Assembly (NCBI GenBank): GCA_949285075.1
Contig: CASDXF010000007.1
Location: 38,449-102,448, forward strand
Direction: 5' to 3'
Length of the DNA stretch: 64,000 bases
Source of the DNA: an uncultured Bacteroides sp.
Lineage (GTDB): Bacteria; Bacteroidota; Bacteroidia; Bacteroidales; Bacteroidaceae
The notes under the pieces are model-generated. The model had not been told where the DNA came from and did not search any database. It worked only from the letters and a program-made list of their open reading frames with translations. Shown here one piece after another: positions 1 to 8,017 of the stretch. How positions within the stretch are numbered: the first letter of the stretch is position 1; each line of letters starts with the position of its first letter. The position numbers and the translations under genes were made by a program.

Positions 1-2559
1 GGATACCGAACGATGCCTTACCTTTCCGATGATTGGGCGCACATGGTACGGGTAGCAGCCGACGGGTGTAAAGAACGGGGAATGGTGTGCGACATGATTG
101 GGGGCTCCGGATGGCCGTTCGGCGGAGAGTTCTTGCCTCGGGAACAGCAATTGCAAATGCTGACCATAGAGACCGTTCAAGTGGATGGCGGAAACGAGGG
201 AACAACCTTCAGCATCGATAAGGACGAGCTGTTGCGCCGCGTCGACCCGCCCATCATGTCGAAGAACAATAACCCGTTGAAAGAGCTGCTTTATGTCCGC
301 ATAATGCCTCAGCAGGTCGACGAGTTCACCGAGGGAATAAGCTGCGACGGTATCGTAGGCAATCAGACCTTGTCTGTCAACGTTCCGGCAGGTAAGCACG
401 TCATTTACTTCTTCGTCAAGATGACGGGATACATGAACGTCATCGAGGGAGCGCCCGGAGCCTGCGGCCCTGTACTGAACCACTTCGACAAGGAGGCGGT
501 ATGGAACTATCTGAACCGCCTGTCGGACAAGCTGCAATATACCTCGCCGGAGATGCGGAAAAAAATACGGGCCATCTTCTGCGACAGCTTCGAGTTGGAA
601 GGAGCCAACTGGAGCAATACGCTTTTGAAAGAATGGGAAGATTACTTCGGCTACTCCCTATATCCTTATCTGCCATACGTCATCCGCAAGATAGGACACA
701 TGGGCGACCCTCTGCCCGAGAACTACGGCTGCCAATTCTCGGAGAAGGTAACTAAGGAAATCGTACAGCGTGTACGCAACGACTTCGAACGTTTCCAGAT
801 TGTCCTGTTCAAGAAGAACTTCATTGACACGTATAACCAATGGTGCCACCAGAACGGCTTACAGTCACGCATCCAGAACTACGGACGGGCACTGCATCCG
901 ATAGAGTCATCCATGTACATTGACATTCCCGAATGCGAGACGTGGTTCCGTGACGGACTGGGAACCGACTATCCGGACAACAACATCTTTCACGGACACG
1001 CGCACTCCATGATTAACAAGTTCGTGGCCTCCGGCTCACTGTTGGCGGGCAACGGACGGGTAAGTTGCGAGGAGATAACCAACACGGGAGAGATATTCCA
1101 GTCTACATTGGAAGAAATCAAGATAGCCGGAGACATGAGCAACATCTCGGGCGTGAACCACTCTATCCTTCACGGATTCAATTACAGTCCTCCCGAAGCC
1201 AAGTTCCCGGGATGGATTAAGTTCGGTGAATACTTTAACGAGAACAACACCATGTGGCCGTACTACAAGCGTTGGATGGACTACAAGGCCCGCGTCTCCG
1301 CCGTATTGCAGAACAGCGTTCCGCAAGCGGACATCGCCATTCTTCCGCCCTTAGAGGACATGTGGTCCATATTGGGACAGCAGCGAGACCCCTTCCCGGC
1401 GAACGTCTACCCCGCCTATGCGCACGACTTGTGGCAAGACCTTCACCGCAACGGAAACGGCTGCGACTACATCAGCGAGCACATCATCCAACAGGCGAAA
1501 ATAAAGAAAGGGCAACTTGTCTTCGGCCCGCGCGCATACAAGACCTTACTGTTGATGGAGGTGGAAAGCATGGACCCGGAAACGGCCAACGCCCTCGAAC
1601 GCTTCGTCGCCAACGGGGGACGAATCATCTGCATCGGAAAGACACCGTACCAGAGCGTCGGGTTCCGCGACTACGAGAACCGTTCCCGTGCCGTGAGCAG
1701 TACGATGGAGCGTATCAAGACGAAGTACGCCGACCGCTTCACCACGATAGCCCCTCCTTCGGGCGACAACCAGACGGAGTGGTACGCCGGCGTGCAGAAG
1801 GAGCTGAACATTACACCCTACGTCAAGATAGACAAGCCTTGCCGATGGCTGTTCTGCAACTACTACAAGTCGGGTAAGCGGGATATCTTCTTCATGACCA
1901 ACTTCAGCCGACTGGAAAAACAGCACGTGCTGGCCGAGTTCCCGGCGGAACTGGCCAAGCGACAGGCGTGGCTGTGGATACCCGAGACGGGCGAGCGGTA
2001 CAAGCTGCGCAACGACGGTACCAACGTACTGGACCTGACCTTCGGAAAGGCCGAGTCAAAGCTCATCGTATTCGACGACGAGCGGGACGGTGAATGGTAT
2101 CAGCCTCTGCCCGAGGAGCCGGAGAAGACGACTCCCGTCAACGGGCTGTGGAAGGTGAAGGCCGTACATCGGGACGGAACGGAAAAGGCGTTCGAGATGG
2201 AACACTTGGCCGACTTCAACACGCTGCCTTTCCCGTGGTTCCGTAACTTCGCCGGAACGATTGACTACACCATCGAGGTGAACGTGGAGAATCCCGAGGC
2301 GTACAGCGTCATCAACACGGGGACGGCCCGGGGCGTAGTGGAGCTGTACGTAAACGGCGAGCAGGCGGGAACCAACTGGTACGGCGACCACGCCTTCGAC
2401 GTGAAAGGCAAGCTGAAGAAAGGCGCCAACACGCTGACGGTAAGGGTAACGACCGTCTTGGGCAACTACTGCAACTCGTTGGTGAACAACGCCACCGCCA
2501 AGCGGTATGCGCACTCTATGAGGCAACTGGGACTGGAAGGCCCCGTCCGAATGTATTAA
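1..2559 (+). CDS. Alpha-L-rhamnosidase, GH106-like, 5' end cut by the window
   Basis: Large glycoside hydrolase related to GH106 rhamnosidases, which remove terminal L-rhamnose from plant pectins and glycosides. The frame is open through base 1 (GYRT precedes the first ATG at 13), so that ATG is internal and the true start with any signal peptide lies upstream. Seen here: a long catalytic region with many aromatic residues and, in the last ~130 residues, a beta-rich jelly-roll segment (DYTIEVNVENP, VELYVNGEQAG, GANTLTVRVT) like the sugar-binding domains ending many GH2/GH106 proteins. A GH78 gene follows after 22 bp, so the two probably form one rhamnose-releasing unit. The family call rests on overall resemblance and context; other large Bacteroidetes hydrolase families are possible. 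Confidence 0.75.
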   Translation, partial: GYRTMPYLSDDWAHMVRVAADGCKERGMVCDMIGGSGWPFGGEFLPREQQLQMLTIETVQVDGGNEGTTFSIDKDELLRRVDPPIMSKNNNPLKELLYVRIMPQQVDEFTEGISCDGIVGNQTLSVNVPAGKHVIYFFVKMTGYMNVIEGAPGACGPVLNHFDKEAVWNYLNRLSDKLQYTSPEMRKKIRAIFCDSFELEGANWSNTLLKEWEDYFGYSLYPYLPYVIRKIGHMGDPLPENYGCQFSEKVTKEIVQRVRNDFERFQIVLFKKNFIDTYNQWCHQNGLQSRIQNYGRALHPIESSMYIDIPECETWFRDGLGTDYPDNNIFHGHAHSMINKFVASGSLLAGNGRVSCEEITNTGEIFQSTLEEIKIAGDMSNISGVNHSILHGFNYSPPEAKFPGWIKFGEYFNENNTMWPYYKRWMDYKARVSAVLQNSVPQADIAILPPLEDMWSILGQQRDPFPANVYPAYAHDLWQDLHRNGNGCDYISEHIIQQAKIKKGQLVFGPRAYKTLLLMEVESMDPETANALERFVANGGRIICIGKTPYQSVGFRDYENRSRAVSSTMERIKTKYADRFTTIAPPSGDNQTEWYAGVQKELNITPYVKIDKPCRWLFCNYYKSGKRDIFFMTNFSRLEKQHVLAEFPAELAKRQAWLWIPETGERYKLRNDGTNVLDLTFGKAESKLIVFDDERDGEWYQPLPEEPEKTTPVNGLWKVKAVHRDGTEKAFEMEHLADFNTLPFPWFRNFAGTIDYTIEVNVENPEAYSVINTGTARGVVELYVNGEQAGTNWYGDHAFDVKGKLKKGANTLTVRVTTVLGNYCNSLVNNATAKRYAHSMRQLGLEGPVRMY

Positions 2560-2581
2560 TTCCAATGCTCTACACAATTAA

Positions 2582-5041
2582 ATGAATCTACGCAATACAT
2601 TGCTATCGTGCGGATTCCTCTTGTCCTCTATCTGCGCCTATGCCGGAACACCCGGCACGGGTGCGATAGTGGAGCCGTATCCGCAACTCACGGGCAAGCC
2701 GACGGGCACAAGACAGCCCTACTCGCCCGACCCGTTAGTCCGCTACCGATGGGACAGTCCGGCGGCGGATGATGATTTGGAGGTCTATACCCTGAAGCCG
2801 CTCTCGGTGAAGGCGGACAAGCCGGAGGCTATCAGCCGCTCCGACCCGGGCAAGCGCGTCACCGTATCCGGGGACTGCGACCTGATGTTCGACTTCGGGC
2901 AGGTGAACGCCGGATGGCTGGAGTTCGACTGCGAGAGCCTGACCGCCGACGTGACGTGCAGCATCAGCGAGTTCAACGAACCGGCGAGATTCAACGCGGG
3001 GTCGGAGCATCCGGACAAGACCGCGGCTCCCGTCCGCTACGGCGACACGTACCGGCTAGAGCTGAACAAGCAGCTCTACGAAGGGGTGCGCTACGCTTGG
3101 ATACACCTGAAAGGGGTCAGCGGGAAAATCGTCCTCAAGAACGTGCGGTTGGTGTGCCAGACGAAGCCCGTCAACTACGAGGGCAGCTTCGCCTGCAACG
3201 ACACGACGCTCAACCGCGTCTGGTACACGGCGGCCTACACCGTCCGCCTGAATCTGCTGAAGGATTACTTCGGGGCTATCCTGATGGAGCGGAGCGACCG
3301 CCACTCGTGGACGGGCGACGCGCACACCTCGCAGGCGGCGGCGTTGGTGGCCTTCGGCAATTACGACTTTGTACGCAAGAACCTGCTCTACACCTCGGAG
3401 CAGTACAACGGCATAGAGAGCTACTCGCTCTACTGGGTGCAGAGCCTCATCGACTACTTTACCTATACTGGAGACACGGCCACGGCGCTCGCCCTGACGG
3501 ACAACGCCTGCGGAAAACTGGACAGGGCGTACGGCTTCTTCGACCATCTGCCCTCGCTTTCCTTCTACGGATGGGACGAGCGTCTGGGAGGAGGGTTCGA
3601 GCAGCCTAATCTGCCCGAGACCCAACTGGCTTACCGGGCTCTCGCCATCCAGACATGGCGAAGGTTCGCCCGCATGATGGAGGCCTGCGGCAGACAGGAA
3701 CTGGCGGAGCGATACCACAGGTACGCGGAGGAAAAGGCCGGACGGCTGCGCTGCCTGCCGGAATGGTACCGAGGATACGACATCTTCGCGCTGTCCGACG
3801 CAGTGAACGCGGGAGTGGTACGGCCCGAGGAAGAGGAGGCGATATGGCAAACCGCCTTCGCCGACCGCATCCAACGGGTATCCTACTCGCCCTTCAACCA
3901 ATACTTCGTGCTTAACGCGATGGCCCGCATGAACAGATACGCCGAAGCCCTCAATACCATAGACGACTGTTGGGGAGGACAGCTGCGCTACGGGGCCACG
4001 ACCTTCTTCGAGGTCTTCCGCCCGTCGTGGAACCTCTGCAAGCGGGCGCAGAACGACGCGCCCGTCAACAACCAGTGCGGCTACACGAGCTTCACGCACC
4101 CGTGGAGCAGCGGCGTGCTGAAGTGGTTGACGGAGGAGGTATTGGGCGTGCGGCCCACACGCCCCGGCTTCGCCGAGTTCAGTGTACGGCCCCACCTGAC
4201 GAACGGGCTGACACGGGTGAAGGGCGATGTGCCCACTCCCCGCGGAACCGTCTCCTTCGAGATAGACACGAGGGAGGGGAAGGCCCGCCTCACCGTGCCG
4301 GAGCAAAGCGTGGCCAACGTCGCCATCCCGCTGATGGGGACGAGGGGCGTAACGGTATCCGTCGACGGCAAGACGGTCAGCCCCACTCACACGGACGAGG
4401 CCTACGCCTATCTGCCGCCGCTCGGAACCGGAAAGCACGAGCTTACGCTACGCTACGAGGGCACGCCCGAAAGCCCCGTGAAGCGAGAAGAGATAGCCTA
4501 CCGCTACAGGACGGAGACCGTGACGGAAGACGGAACCACCGGGGGAGCGTGGAAGGGCAGGTACGGCGAGTCGGGCTACGTGCTCTTCAGCTACGACGAG
4601 GCGGGGGCGCACCGCATGAAGCTGCCCGACGGATGCCGCAGCGTCATCCTGCAAAAGGGAATCAGTTGGCACGACGACAGTCTCTCCGACTCCCCGGCAG
4701 CGCTGACCGACCCCATCAACCCCTCCCGAAAGCAGATGGGAGGAGCCATCACGGGCGACCCTATGGCCTGTTGGCAGACCTTCACGATAGATGTCGACTA
4801 CCGCGTCGGCAAGCCTTACAAGCTCAGCGTCTACCTCGCCGACCCCACGGGCAACCGGCGGTCGGCCATCGAGCTGTTCGACCTCGACACCAAACGTCTG
4901 TTGACTCCCGTGCGCATGGTACGGGACTACTCCGGCGGGCGATACGTCACGTTCACCGTAGACCGCCCCGTCCGCATACGCGTGTGTCAGGTGCGGGGAG
5001 ACAACGCAGTGTGTCCGGGCATCTTCTTCGACGAATCTTAA
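2582..5041 (+). CDS. Secreted alpha-L-rhamnosidase, GH78
   Basis: 819 residues. A signal peptide (MNLRNTLLSCGFLLSSICAYA) targets it to the periplasm or surface. The GH78 (alpha/alpha)6-barrel signature is at about residues 234-246 (ERSDRHSWTGDAHTSQ), and the candidate general base is Glu in GATTFFE near residue 476. In most GH78 enzymes the first motif reads RDERxGWxGD; here the position of the acidic catalytic residue is Asp (RSDRHSW). About 220 residues follow the usual C-terminal beta domain and look like a further beta-sandwich. The protein would hydrolyse terminal alpha-L-rhamnosides. It lies 22 bp after the GH106-like gene, so co-transcription is likely; a strong hairpin follows at 5154. 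Confidence 0.9.
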   Translation: MNLRNTLLSCGFLLSSICAYAGTPGTGAIVEPYPQLTGKPTGTRQPYSPDPLVRYRWDSPAADDDLEVYTLKPLSVKADKPEAISRSDPGKRVTVSGDCDLMFDFGQVNAGWLEFDCESLTADVTCSISEFNEPARFNAGSEHPDKTAAPVRYGDTYRLELNKQLYEGVRYAWIHLKGVSGKIVLKNVRLVCQTKPVNYEGSFACNDTTLNRVWYTAAYTVRLNLLKDYFGAILMERSDRHSWTGDAHTSQAAALVAFGNYDFVRKNLLYTSEQYNGIESYSLYWVQSLIDYFTYTGDTATALALTDNACGKLDRAYGFFDHLPSLSFYGWDERLGGGFEQPNLPETQLAYRALAIQTWRRFARMMEACGRQELAERYHRYAEEKAGRLRCLPEWYRGYDIFALSDAVNAGVVRPEEEEAIWQTAFADRIQRVSYSPFNQYFVLNAMARMNRYAEALNTIDDCWGGQLRYGATTFFEVFRPSWNLCKRAQNDAPVNNQCGYTSFTHPWSSGVLKWLTEEVLGVRPTRPGFAEFSVRPHLTNGLTRVKGDVPTPRGTVSFEIDTREGKARLTVPEQSVANVAIPLMGTRGVTVSVDGKTVSPTHTDEAYAYLPPLGTGKHELTLRYEGTPESPVKREEIAYRYRTETVTEDGTTGGAWKGRYGESGYVLFSYDEAGAHRMKLPDGCRSVILQKGISWHDDSLSDSPAALTDPINPSRKQMGGAITGDPMACWQTFTIDVDYRVGKPYKLSVYLADPTGNRRSAIELFDLDTKRLLTPVRMVRDYSGGRYVTFTVDRPVRIRVCQVRGDNAVCPGIFFDES

Positions 5042-5153
5042 AAACAGAACATTCTGAAAAACAGCACATCCTGACACCTCTACATCGCGATAATTCGGAC
5101 CGGAGTACGACTTGGACGAAAAGAACGCGGCGTAGAGGCGTTAGCGATTTTCA

Positions 5154-5187
5154 GTGTGTCAGCGAATCGAAAGGTTCGCTGACACAC
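5154..5187 (+). terminator. Rho-independent terminator after the GH78 gene
   Basis: Perfect 13-bp inverted repeat (GTGTGTCAGCGAA / TTCGCTGACACAC) with an 8-nt loop, followed by TTATTTTATTT. It begins 113 bp after the stop codon and lies inside the long repeat element described at 5041. Confidence 0.75.
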
Positions 5188-5374
5188 TTATTTTATTTGC
5201 GATAAAACCGTGTTATATCAACAGTCTATTTACCCTTTAGGCGTAATACCGTTACATTCATTTCGAACAAAAAACGGGAGCAACGAGAAGCGAAAACACG
5301 TTAAATCCCCATCCGATTCGCCAAATCAGGCATCCTTCACTCTTCATTCCCCGTTCTTCATTTCAGCGTCAGCA

Positions 5375-5442
5375 CTACGGCTCATGAGAAATAGGGCTGC
5401 GGCTCGCGAGGAATCGCCCTTCCGCTCGCGAGCCGCAGCCCT
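5375..5442. repeat. 22-bp tandem array, CTCGCGAG class (array A1)
   Basis: Three contiguous 22-bp units at 5375-5396, 5397-5418 and 5419-5440, each with the core CTCGCGAG or CTCATGAG at the same phase. The second and third units also form a perfect 18-bp inverted repeat, 5393-5410 (AGGGCTGCGGCTCGCGAG) against 5425-5442. There is no spacer between units, so this is not a CRISPR array. Confidence 0.85.
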
Positions 5443-5631
5443 TTCCAACCGTCCCCAAAGGGCGTATGCAGGCGTTTCCATCCCCGAAACGCACGGTTTT
5501 CATGCCCTTTTCACGCAATCCGGCCGCCTAAAACGGAAATTTCGACGGGCCGTTTTTCAAGGAAAATCTTAAAAATAGACCATTTTCCTCCCGCCGCGAC
5601 ACTCAGCACCTGTCCCGGTTTTAATAGTCCC

Positions 5632-7122
5632 TTAGAACTGGAAGTAGATGAACGGCTGTATGTCGGAGCTCTTTATCTGAATGACGAGGTAAATCAATCC
5701 GACCAACAACAAGGCCTTGCCCAAGAAGGGAAGCCTCGTCACTCCGAGGCAGGCGGCGTTCTCCCAACGGGCGGGCGCAAAGTGGAGCGCAAAGCCTATG
5801 CCCATCAGCAGGAACACCTGCCAATATCCCTCGACCAACTGCGGGAACAGCTCGGGCCGGAACACGGTGAATATCTGCCGGAGCATGGCCACCGAGTTCT
5901 CGAAGTCGGCGTTGCGGAAGAATATCCAACAGAAGCAGACGAAGTGGAAAGTGACAATCACGCCCCCTATGCGCCTCCATCCGTGACTGCGCTCGCCCTT
6001 CTTGCGTCCGGTGAGGGTCATCCACATCTTGTGCAGGGCCAACGCCACGCCGTGGAAAAGTCCCCACAGCACGAAGTTCCACGAAGCCCCGTGCCACAGT
6101 CCGCCCAAGAACATGGTGATGATGAGATTCAGATACTGCCGCAGCTTACCCTTGCGGTTTCCGCCCAACGAGATGTACAGATAGTCGCGCAGCCAACTGG
6201 AGAGCGAGATGTGCCAACGCCGCCAGAACTCGGTAATGGAGGCCGACTTATAGGGCGAGTCGAAGTTGATGTTGAAGTGGAAGCCCAACAAGAGGGCGAT
6301 ACCTATGGCCATGTCACTGTATCCCGAAAAGTCGCAATAGATTTGCAGGGCGTAGCCGTACACCCCCATCAGGTTCTCCACGCCGGAGTAGAGCGTGGGA
6401 TTCTCGAAGATGCGTTCCACGAAATTGACGCTGATATAGTCCGAGATGACCGCCTTCTTGAACAGTCCGGAGACGATAAGGAAAATGCCCCTGCCGAACA
6501 TCTCGCGGGAGACGAACAGCGGCCGGCGAATCTGCGGAATAAAGTCACGCGCCCGAACGATAGGCCCCGCCACCAGTTGGGGGAAGAACGACACGTAGAA
6601 GGCGTAGTCGAGCAGGCTGCCCAACGGCTTGATTTCCTTCCGGTACACGTCGATGGTGTAGCTCAGCGACTGGAAGGTGAAGAAGGAAATGCCCACGGGC
6701 AGGAAGATGTCGAGCGGCTCGAACGTCCCTCCCCGCAGCGAGGCGATAACCTCGCCGAAGAAGTTCGTGTACTTGAAGTAGACCAACAGCCCCAAGTTGA
6801 TACACAGGCTCAGGGTCACCAGTCCCTTCCGCCTCCACTTCACGTCTGTGCGCTCCATGAGCCGGGCAAGCAGAAAGTCGGACACCGTGACCACGGCGAG
6901 CAGGAAGAAGTAGGTGCCGCTGCTCTTATAATAGAAGTAATAGGAAAAGAGGGTGACGAACATCACGCGGGCCGTGTAGCGGTTGCGCAACGCCATATAC
7001 ACCACCATAAAAGCGGCGAACAGCCAAAGAAACACGCCGGTGCTGAATATCATCGGCTCTTGCGGGTCGTAAGTCAGCGCGTCCCAGACGCGGCTGAAGT
7101 CTATATCAATGGGTAGTGACAT
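5632..7122 (-). CDS. MBOAT family membrane O-acyltransferase (AlgI-like)
   Basis: 496 residues with about ten hydrophobic segments: an integral inner-membrane acyltransferase of the AlgI/DltB type that passes acyl (usually acetyl) groups across the membrane to a polysaccharide. Family signatures seen: LPVGISFFTFQSLSYTIDVYR (about 141-161), QLVAGPIVR (182-190), YCDFSGYSDMAIG (262-274), FWRRWHISLSSWLRDYLYI (299-317) and the catalytic-His region GGLWHGASWNF...LFHG, with candidate His344 and His357. Its start overlaps the end of the upstream SGNH gene by 17 bp, so the two are translationally coupled. The acceptor glycan is unknown. Confidence 0.9.
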   Translation of the reverse strand: MSLPIDIDFSRVWDALTYDPQEPMIFSTGVFLWLFAAFMVVYMALRNRYTARVMFVTLFSYYFYYKSSGTYFFLLAVVTVSDFLLARLMERTDVKWRRKGLVTLSLCINLGLLVYFKYTNFFGEVIASLRGGTFEPLDIFLPVGISFFTFQSLSYTIDVYRKEIKPLGSLLDYAFYVSFFPQLVAGPIVRARDFIPQIRRPLFVSREMFGRGIFLIVSGLFKKAVISDYISVNFVERIFENPTLYSGVENLMGVYGYALQIYCDFSGYSDMAIGIALLLGFHFNINFDSPYKSASITEFWRRWHISLSSWLRDYLYISLGGNRKGKLRQYLNLIITMFLGGLWHGASWNFVLWGLFHGVALALHKMWMTLTGRKKGERSHGWRRIGGVIVTFHFVCFCWIFFRNADFENSVAMLRQIFTVFRPELFPQLVEGYWQVFLLMGIGFALHFAPARWENAACLGVTRLPFLGKALLLVGLIYLVIQIKSSDIQPFIYFQF

Positions 7123-8017
7123 AATCGTTGTATGCTTGAATAAACGCTTGGTATAACAGTTGTCCCTGCAGGACGTATCCTTCCGGGAAATAATGTACGT
7201 GGTCGGGACGCATCAACCCGGCTTCCATCCAGTTCAGGCAGGCCCGTTCTTTCCCTCCCACGGCGGCGTATAGGTTCCACGCCGGTAAATGATGGTCATC
7301 CGCATAGCGGAGGATGGTCTCCACCGCCGTCGCCGTGCGGGGATTGACCTTATAGGTCCGTCGCCTCCGGCTCTGCCGGAAGCTGTCGTAAGAGCCCGGA
7401 GGGGTGGTCAGCAGTATGGGGACATCGGGCAAGCGCTGCCGCAGGAGACTGACCAATTCGTCCATCTGGTAATAGTGCGTATTGGCGTTATATCGGCGGT
7501 TATGGCTCTCGTTGGTTCCGAAAGAGAGAATCAGCAATTCCGGCTTCCATTCCGTTATCGCCTCTATCCGCTTAGGGTGCGTAAAGGTGAGGCAAGTCGC
7601 CCCGTTCACTCCCATGTCCTCATAACATACCGCCCCGAAAGTCTTCACGAGCAGGCTGTCTACCGTCTGCGGATAGATGTGCCCCCTGACATGGCTGTCG
7701 CCCACGTGCAGTATGCGCACCGTATCGCCGAACGCCCCCAAACGTATCTTCCGCAAGCGCTCGAATATGGGAACCAATGGCTCCAAATCCCCCGTAAGCC
7801 CATTCATCCCCACCGAATCGAAGACCGCCGGAAGGGTGACGGGCCGTACGAATACAGTATCGGCCCACCGGTCGGGAGGACAGACCAATTCCAACGTGCG
7901 CTCCGGCACGGGACGGTTGGGTATCTTGTCTTGGGCCACAACCTCCGTCGCAAGCCCCACAAGCGTCCACAACGTTATCAGCAGAACGGTCAGCGGACGG
8001 CGGTCAATTCTCCTCAT
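7106..8017 (-). CDS. SGNH/GDSL-fold secreted esterase or acetyltransferase partner
   Basis: 303 residues with an N-terminal hydrophobic signal (VLLITLWTLVGLATEVVA). SGNH blocks: block I HVGDSHVRG with nucleophile Ser108, an LSFGTNES block with Asn, and the C-terminal pair in RPDHVHYFPEG (about Asp272 and His273/275). Such proteins beside MBOAT genes (AlgJ/AlgX, PatB-like) usually complete O-acetylation of an exported glycan in the periplasm; an acetyl esterase role is the alternative. It overlaps the MBOAT gene by 17 bp downstream and the second SGNH gene by 14 bp upstream. Confidence 0.82.
   Translation of the reverse strand: MRRIDRRPLTVLLITLWTLVGLATEVVAQDKIPNRPVPERTLELVCPPDRWADTVFVRPVTLPAVFDSVGMNGLTGDLEPLVPIFERLRKIRLGAFGDTVRILHVGDSHVRGHIYPQTVDSLLVKTFGAVCYEDMGVNGATCLTFTHPKRIEAITEWKPELLILSFGTNESHNRRYNANTHYYQMDELVSLLRQRLPDVPILLTTPPGSYDSFRQSRRRRTYKVNPRTATAVETILRYADDHHLPAWNLYAAVGGKERACLNWMEAGLMRPDHVHYFPEGYVLQGQLLYQAFIQAYNDYVTTH

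Larger units (their letters stand above)
5041..5587 (+). repeat. Long intergenic repeat element, copy 1 (~550 bp)
   Basis: This gene-free stretch is homologous over most of its length to the reverse complement of 59524-60090. Shared blocks in order: AAAAACAGAnCATTCTGAAAAAC, CGCGATAATTC, GGCGTTAGCGA, AACGnGAAGCG, AAATCCCCnTCCGATT, the 22-bp array with CTCGCGAG cores, a block ending TTTTCAA, and the terminal motif AATCTTAAAAAT-CATTTT at 5563-5586. Both copies start immediately downstream of a stop codon. An ORF at 5210-5572 inside it resembles no protein family and is not called. Function unknown. Confidence 0.75.

Noticed and set aside
3056-4438. 460-residue open frame antisense to the GH78 gene
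   Set aside because: Typical shadow of a GC-rich gene: Arg/Val/Gly/Leu-rich, no domain, and the plus-strand protein is clearly real.
5375-5442. CRISPR array candidate (also the arrays at 13724, 13916, 34596, 35371, 59686, 63825)
   Set aside because: Units are contiguous 22-mers without spacers of unique sequence, only 2-4 per array, and no cas gene is in the window.
5210-5572. 120-residue open frame
   Set aside because: Lies wholly within the long repeat element, crosses the 22-bp array and has no recognisable domain.
5782-7116. 444-residue open frame antisense to the MBOAT gene
   Set aside because: Charged low-complexity shadow frame; the minus-strand MBOAT signatures are unambiguous.
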